In this document: positions 14,564 through 17,173 of the stretch, piece by piece
How positions within the stretch are numbered: position 1 is the stretch's first letter
Layout of the letters: each line of letters starts with the position of its first letter
NCBI GenBank assembly: GCA_022837365.1
Contig: JALHHV010000008.1
Coordinates: 1 to 17,173, forward strand
Direction of reading: 5' to 3'
Length of the DNA: 17,173 bases
Origin: Desulfovibrio sp.
Lineage (GTDB): Bacteria > Desulfobacterota > Desulfovibrionia > Desulfovibrionales > Desulfovibrionaceae
Notes under the pieces: model-generated
Seen by the model: the letters and a program-made list of their open reading frames with translations, nothing else
Databases searched by the model: none
Told to the model about the DNA's origin: nothing
Translations under genes and position numbers: made by a program

Positions 14564-14667
14564 CAGGAAGGGGGCAAGGATGTCGCGTCAGGCTGGCGAA
14601 CCGGCCCGAGAAGATGCCTTGAGAGAGCGTGGACACGGAGCGCAAACCTCCAACGGAGAGGACCGTC

Positions 14668-15249
14668 ATGAACATCACCTTCGAAATCATCGGACAGAGC
14701 TGCGACCTCGCACTGCACCCCGTTTCTCCGCAGACGGCCGAGGCCATCCGCACCAAGGGGCGCGAAATATACGCCGAAAAGTATATGAACTGGTGGCGCA
14801 AGGGGAACACCCGCACCTTCGGCATGCGCCTTGGGCCTGACAGCCTGGCCCGTCTCTTCGTGGACGGCCGCCAGACCGAACTGGACGAAAGCCTGTTGTA
14901 CCGCGACGTGACCACCATCCGCCGCCGCATGTACCTGAACAGCAAGGCCAAGTATCTTGCCGTGCTCGGCTATGACGACGAGTGGTGCGCCTTCAAGTGG
15001 ATATGGCACGACGTGAAGAATTTCGACCCCGCCAAGTTCAGTTTCCAGGTGCTGAACTGGGACCGCGTGATGAAGACGCAGGGGTACAACGTGGTGGACA
15101 ACGTGTTCTACGACGGCCACCTGGCTGATGACGATTCGTGGTGCAACCCCAGCGGGTTCACCCTCATCGATCCGATGATCATCGACCTTGCGGACGTGCG
15201 CCGCGAGGTAGAGGCCGAACAGGCCGGCGGCAGCAAGAAGGCGGCGTAA
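14668..15249 (+). CDS. Uncharacterised protein, first of two tandem paralogs
   Basis: I do not recognise this 193-residue family. The start at ATG 14668 is supported by GGAGAGGA (14655-14662) and by the matching N-terminus of the second copy; the frame is open back to 14629 but without support. There is no signal peptide or membrane segment, so it is probably cytoplasmic, with alternating strand-like segments. Blocks shared with the second copy are SCDLALHPVSP (11-21), KGR-x-IYAEKYM (30-40), W-R-x-GNTR-x-FGMR (43-54), SKAKYLAV (92-99) and W-x-NP-x-GF-x-LIDP (about 158-169). Tryptophans and aromatics are frequent around 102-127 (WCAFKWIWHDV). The C-terminus ends in a short basic tail, GGSKKAA. 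A double hairpin with T-tract follows at 15339-15417. Function is unknown. Confidence 0.85.
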   Translation: MNITFEIIGQSCDLALHPVSPQTAEAIRTKGREIYAEKYMNWWRKGNTRTFGMRLGPDSLARLFVDGRQTELDESLLYRDVTTIRRRMYLNSKAKYLAVLGYDDEWCAFKWIWHDVKNFDPAKFSFQVLNWDRVMKTQGYNVVDNVFYDGHLADDDSWCNPSGFTLIDPMIIDLADVRREVEAEQAGGSKKAA

Positions 15250-15338
15250 CCGCGCCGCACACAGGCACTCCCGGTTGGGGTTCCCGCCCGACCGTTCGTC
15301 AGACCCGCACCCGTAGTAGCCCTACCCCTCCCTGCCCG

Positions 15339-15417
15339 AGAGCGGAGGTCCCCACACCCTCCGCTCTCCCCCTCCCCCAGGGCCCGCCGTCCGTAAGCGG
15401 CGGGCCCCGCCTTTTCT
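15339..15417 (+). terminator. Intrinsic terminator, two consecutive hairpins
   Basis: The first hairpin pairs AGAGCGGAGG (15339-15348) with CCTCCGCTCT (15358-15367). The second pairs GGCCCGCCG (15381-15389) with CGGCGGGCC (15398-15406) and is followed by CCGCCTTTTCTT. It ends the transcript of the first paralog about 90-170 bp after its stop codon. Confidence 0.8.
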
Positions 15418-15479
15418 TCAATCCGGGGCGCCGTCTGATGCCATGGCGAATGGCCCCCTTTACCGGCGCGGTATAAAAA

Positions 15480-15491
15480 GTGAGCGCTCAC
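15480..15491. promoter_or_regulatory. Perfect 12-bp palindrome, possible operator
   Basis: GTGAGCGCTCAC is fully self-complementary and flanked by A-rich (TATAAAAA) and T-rich (TTTTTTTAATAAA) DNA. With no loop it is a poor terminator. It has the look of a dimeric repressor operator (TetR- or GntR-like size) next to a TATAAA box. Confidence 0.4.
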
Positions 15492-15625
15492 CTGTTTTTT
15501 TAATAAATGAAAAAAGTCACAATAAGGGCGGAAAACTGCCGGGAAGTCGCATGGTTCCGCATAAAATAGATTGTGTGCCCAATTTGGAATGATGCCGGGA
15601 GAATGCCGGATGCGTCAGGAGGGTG

Positions 15626-15671
15626 TTTTTAAAATCTCTTGTAATCAAGCATGTTAATGTGCTTTTAAAAA
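15626..15671. repeat. Nested AT-rich inverted repeat
   Basis: TTTTTAAAA (15626-15634) is complementary to TTTTAAAAA (15663-15671). Inside, AAGCA (15647-15651) pairs with TGCTT (15660-15664). It could be a cruciform, a weak terminator or a binding site. Confidence 0.45.
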
Positions 15672-16043
15672 ATGAGGCACACGCTCGTACCGATAGCGTG
15701 AGCACGAAGTTTTGCGATAGGTTGAGTTGACAAACAACCCGCTAAGGAGCAGTGTCGGGCTGTCAGCGCTGTGTGAACAACCAGTACAAGCGACCCCGCC
15801 CTGTGCCTCCATCGGAACCTGCCCGTTCATCACGATGAAGGCGACGCCCCCCGGCAGACGGCCATGCCGCGCCAGGGGGAGGCCGGAAAGCCCCCCGAGG
15901 GAACGCGGTACGCGGCATGCATCCATGTACGGAGTGCCGGGCCGGGCGAAGCCGGGGTGGACCGGAAGGGACGCGGGTGGCGGAAGGTGTTCGGGCACGG
16001 CGTCGGCGCGATGCGCGAGAGCGGCGCGGGGCACAGGCGGCGC

Positions 16044-16102
16044 GCCGTCCCACGGGACGGCGGACGGGCCCACCCCACATGCGATCTCACGGAGGGATCG
16101 CA
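16044..16102 (+). other. Two hairpins in the leader of the second paralog
   Basis: GCCGTCCC (16044-16051) is complementary to GGGACGGC (16054-16061). TGCGATC (16080-16086) is complementary to GATCGCA (16096-16102), with GGAGG in the loop (TCACGGAGG). A structured leader may control translation or stability. In GC-rich DNA such hairpins can also arise by chance. Confidence 0.35.
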
Positions 16103-16175
16103 CGGCATCCGGGCGGCCGCACCGGATGCAGCCGGAAACCGAGAGGGCGCATCGGCAACGAAATGGAGTTGGATC

Positions 16176-16727
16176 ATGAACGTTACCCTTACCATCACCG
16201 GCAGAAGCTGCGACCTGGCCTTGCACCCCGTCTCGCCGCGCACGGCGCTGGCCATCCGCGCCAAGGGGCGCAAGATCTACGCCGAGAAGTACATGGACTT
16301 CTGGCGGCGCGGCAACACCCGCAATTTCGGCATGCGCATCGAAGCCGACACCCAGGTGCAGCTCTTCATCGACGGCGCGGAACAGACCTTCGACATGGGC
16401 GCGCTGCTCGGCAACGTCTCCACCAGCATGAGCAACCTGTACCTTGACAGCAAGGCCAAGTACCTCGCGGTGATGGGCTTTGCCGAAGAGGTGTGCAGCT
16501 ACACCTGGACCTGGAAGAACGTGGAAGCCTTCGATGCCGTCCGCTTCATGACCTGCATCACCGACTTCGGCCCGGTGCTGGGCAGCACCATGCGCGCCAT
16601 CGACGAAGTGCGCTACGACACCCTGTGTGCCGACGACTTCGCATGGGGCAACCCCGGCGGCTTCAGCCTCATCGATCCGGTGGTGCTGGACCTCGACCAG
16701 CTTCGCCGCGTGGCCCGCGCCGCCTAG
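16176..16727 (+). CDS. Uncharacterised protein, second of two tandem paralogs
   Basis: A 183-residue protein of the same unrecognised family as the gene at 14668. In the first 54 residues 41 are identical, with no gap in the alignment up to residue 101 (LYLDSKAKYLAVMG). The middle part (about 102-145) is diverged. The end is again alike: WGNPGGFSLIDPVVLDL, near residues 157-173. The basic C-terminal tail of the first copy is replaced by a short RRVARAA. The start at ATG 16176 has GGAG at 16165-16168, 7 bases upstream, and aligns with the start of the first copy. No signal peptide or membrane segment is visible. It has its own leader and its own terminator at 16773-16798, so the two copies are probably separate transcription units. 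Function is unknown. Confidence 0.85.
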   Translation: MNVTLTITGRSCDLALHPVSPRTALAIRAKGRKIYAEKYMDFWRRGNTRNFGMRIEADTQVQLFIDGAEQTFDMGALLGNVSTSMSNLYLDSKAKYLAVMGFAEEVCSYTWTWKNVEAFDAVRFMTCITDFGPVLGSTMRAIDEVRYDTLCADDFAWGNPGGFSLIDPVVLDLDQLRRVARAA

Positions 16728-16772
16728 CGCGTAGCGCGCCACCGCCGCCCACGGGCGCACAGTGACCATCAG

Positions 16773-16798
16773 GGGGGAGCCGCAGGCTCCCCCTTTTT
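16773..16798 (+). terminator. Intrinsic terminator after the second paralog
   Basis: GGGGGAGCC (16773-16781), a GCA loop and GGCTCCCCC (16785-16793) are followed directly by TTTTT. This is a textbook rho-independent terminator 45 bp after the stop codon. Confidence 0.9.
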
Positions 16799-16930
16799 GC
16801 GTGCGGCAGGCGCGCGGACATGCCACTATGAGCACCCGGCCGAGCGTGGCCCCGCCGTGCGCAGGCCGCCCGGCGCGGCGCGCATCAGACCCCCGGCGGC
16901 CGGAACATCCCGCATTGCACGGAAGGTACG

Positions 16931-17173
16931 ATGGAACTGCCCCTGCTCAAGGAATTCGTGGTCATCTTCGGCCTTTCGGTGGCCGTCATCTACCTTTGCC
17001 ACTACGTGAAGGTGCCCGCCATCGTCGGCTTTCTGCTGACCGGCGTGGTGGCCGGGCCGCACGGCCTGGGGCTGGTCAAGGCCGCGCACGAGGTCGAGAT
17101 CATGGCCGAGGTGGGCGTGGTGCTGCTGCTGTTCACCATCGGGCTGGAACTTTCGCTGGGCGAACTGATGCGG
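16931..17173 (+). CDS. KefB/CPA2-type cation:proton antiporter, N-terminal part (partial)
   Basis: The frame from ATG 16931 is open to the window edge (81 codons). GGAAGG lies at 16921-16926, 4 bases before the ATG. The sequence has the start of a monovalent cation:proton antiporter-2 (KefB/YbaL/RosB-like) membrane domain: a first membrane segment VVIFGLSVAVIYLCHYVKVP, then AIVGFLLTGVVAGPHGLGLV, then EVEIMAEVGVVLLLFTIGLE followed by LSLGELMR. Such proteins exchange K+ or Na+ for protons across the inner membrane. Whether a TrkA-N (RCK) regulatory domain follows cannot be seen. It is preceded by the strong terminator at 16773-16798, so it has its own promoter. Confidence 0.85.
   Translation, partial: MELPLLKEFVVIFGLSVAVIYLCHYVKVPAIVGFLLTGVVAGPHGLGLVKAAHEVEIMAEVGVVLLLFTIGLELSLGELMR

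Larger units (their letters stand above)
13397..14667. other. Long gene-poor region upstream of the first paralog
   Basis: No open frame in these 1271 bp looks like a gene: those present are shadows or lack family features, codon bias and ribosome binding sites. A 10-bp direct repeat, GACAAGCATT, occurs at 13717-13726 and 13744-13753 and may lie near the carboxypeptidase promoter. A hairpin (AGGGGG...CCCCCT) sits at 14027-14043 without a T-tract. G+C content falls toward the right end, where an inverted-repeat cluster, a pure A/T run and a possible promoter precede the next gene (listed separately). Small RNAs or very short peptides cannot be excluded. Confidence 0.5.
15250..16175. other. Spacer between the two paralogs, partly AT-rich
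   Basis: These 926 bp hold no convincing gene. After the terminator, about 15470-15740 is much richer in A/T than the rest of the window. It contains the palindrome at 15480-15491 and a nested inverted repeat at 15626-15671, both listed separately. TTGACA at 15727-15732 looks like a -35 box, but no good -10 follows. From about 15830 to 16175 the DNA is GC-rich and forms the leader of the second paralog, with two hairpins at 16044-16061 and 16080-16102. The frame open from 15727 to 16179 lacks family features and overlaps the next start, so I reject it as a gene. Confidence 0.5.

Noticed and set aside
14370..14951. Minus-strand open frame opposite the first paralog
   Set aside because: It is a shadow: a similar antisense frame lies opposite the second paralog because the sense sequences are homologous.
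15993..16008. Possible -24/-12 element upstream of the second paralog
   Set aside because: It keeps GG-N10-GC and GGCACG but lacks the TTGC half, so I do not call it, although it would parallel the first copy.
15727..16179. 150-residue plus-strand open frame between the paralogs
   Set aside because: It begins with TTG, has no ribosome binding site, is Arg/Pro/Gly-rich filler and overlaps the start of the second paralog.
1..17173. tRNA, rRNA or CRISPR
   Set aside because: No cloverleaf with a GTTCRA-type arm, no rRNA-like sequence and no regularly spaced repeats with unique spacers were seen.

Overview
The window is high-GC bacterial chromosome with strong G/C preference at third codon positions in every convincing gene. 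The gene content (RecJ, a queC-queE-queD queuosine cluster, a GlpA-like dehydrogenase with an SdhB-like iron-sulfur partner, a soluble two-receiver histidine kinase, a stand-alone phage CII-like protein) suggests a free-living anaerobic proteobacterium, most likely in the Desulfovibrio/Nitratidesulfovibrio group. That placement is inference from gene content and composition, since no rRNA or other marker is present.

Layout. 1-72 is the 3' end of an unidentified plus-strand gene, followed at once by a 168-bp palindromic repeat (71-238). recJ (339-2047) comes next and carries an apparent frameshift near 555-562. A DUF2062 membrane protein (2170-2871) follows. On the minus strand lie an RluA-family pseudouridine synthase (2928-4025), a REC-REC-histidine kinase (4093-5595) and a small phage CII-like regulator (5811-6077). 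A divergent LuxR-type regulator (6491-7186) has lost every canonical receiver residue. Minus-strand genes for an SdhB-like Fe-S protein and a GlpA-like flavoprotein (7251-9309) form a two-gene operon. Divergent from it is queC-queE-queD (9703-11554). Immediately after the queD stop lies a second, larger copy of the palindromic repeat (about 11551-11808), then a strong terminator shared with the convergent D-Ala-D-Ala carboxypeptidase gene (11951-13396), whose product has a long Lys/Ala-rich tail.

The right part differs in character. About 1.27 kb without a convincing gene (13397-14667) leads to two tandem paralogous genes (14668-15249 and 16176-16727) of a family I do not recognise. They share 41 of their first 54 residues and further motifs downstream. 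Each has its own leader and its own terminator, and 0.93 kb of partly AT-rich DNA lies between them. Upstream of the first copy the sequence suggests a sigma-54 promoter: a GG-N10-GC element, a 32-bp run of pure A/T, and a cluster of four inverted repeats. This pair and its control region are the best candidate for an undescribed system. The window ends inside a KefB/CPA2-type cation:proton antiporter gene (16931 onward).

The palindromic repeats are the clearest structural find. They are non-autonomous, MITE-like units with about 60-bp imperfect terminal inverted repeats. Both copies abut a stop codon in the same orientation, and their right arms create spurious open frames that would mislead automatic annotation of recJ and of the region after queD.
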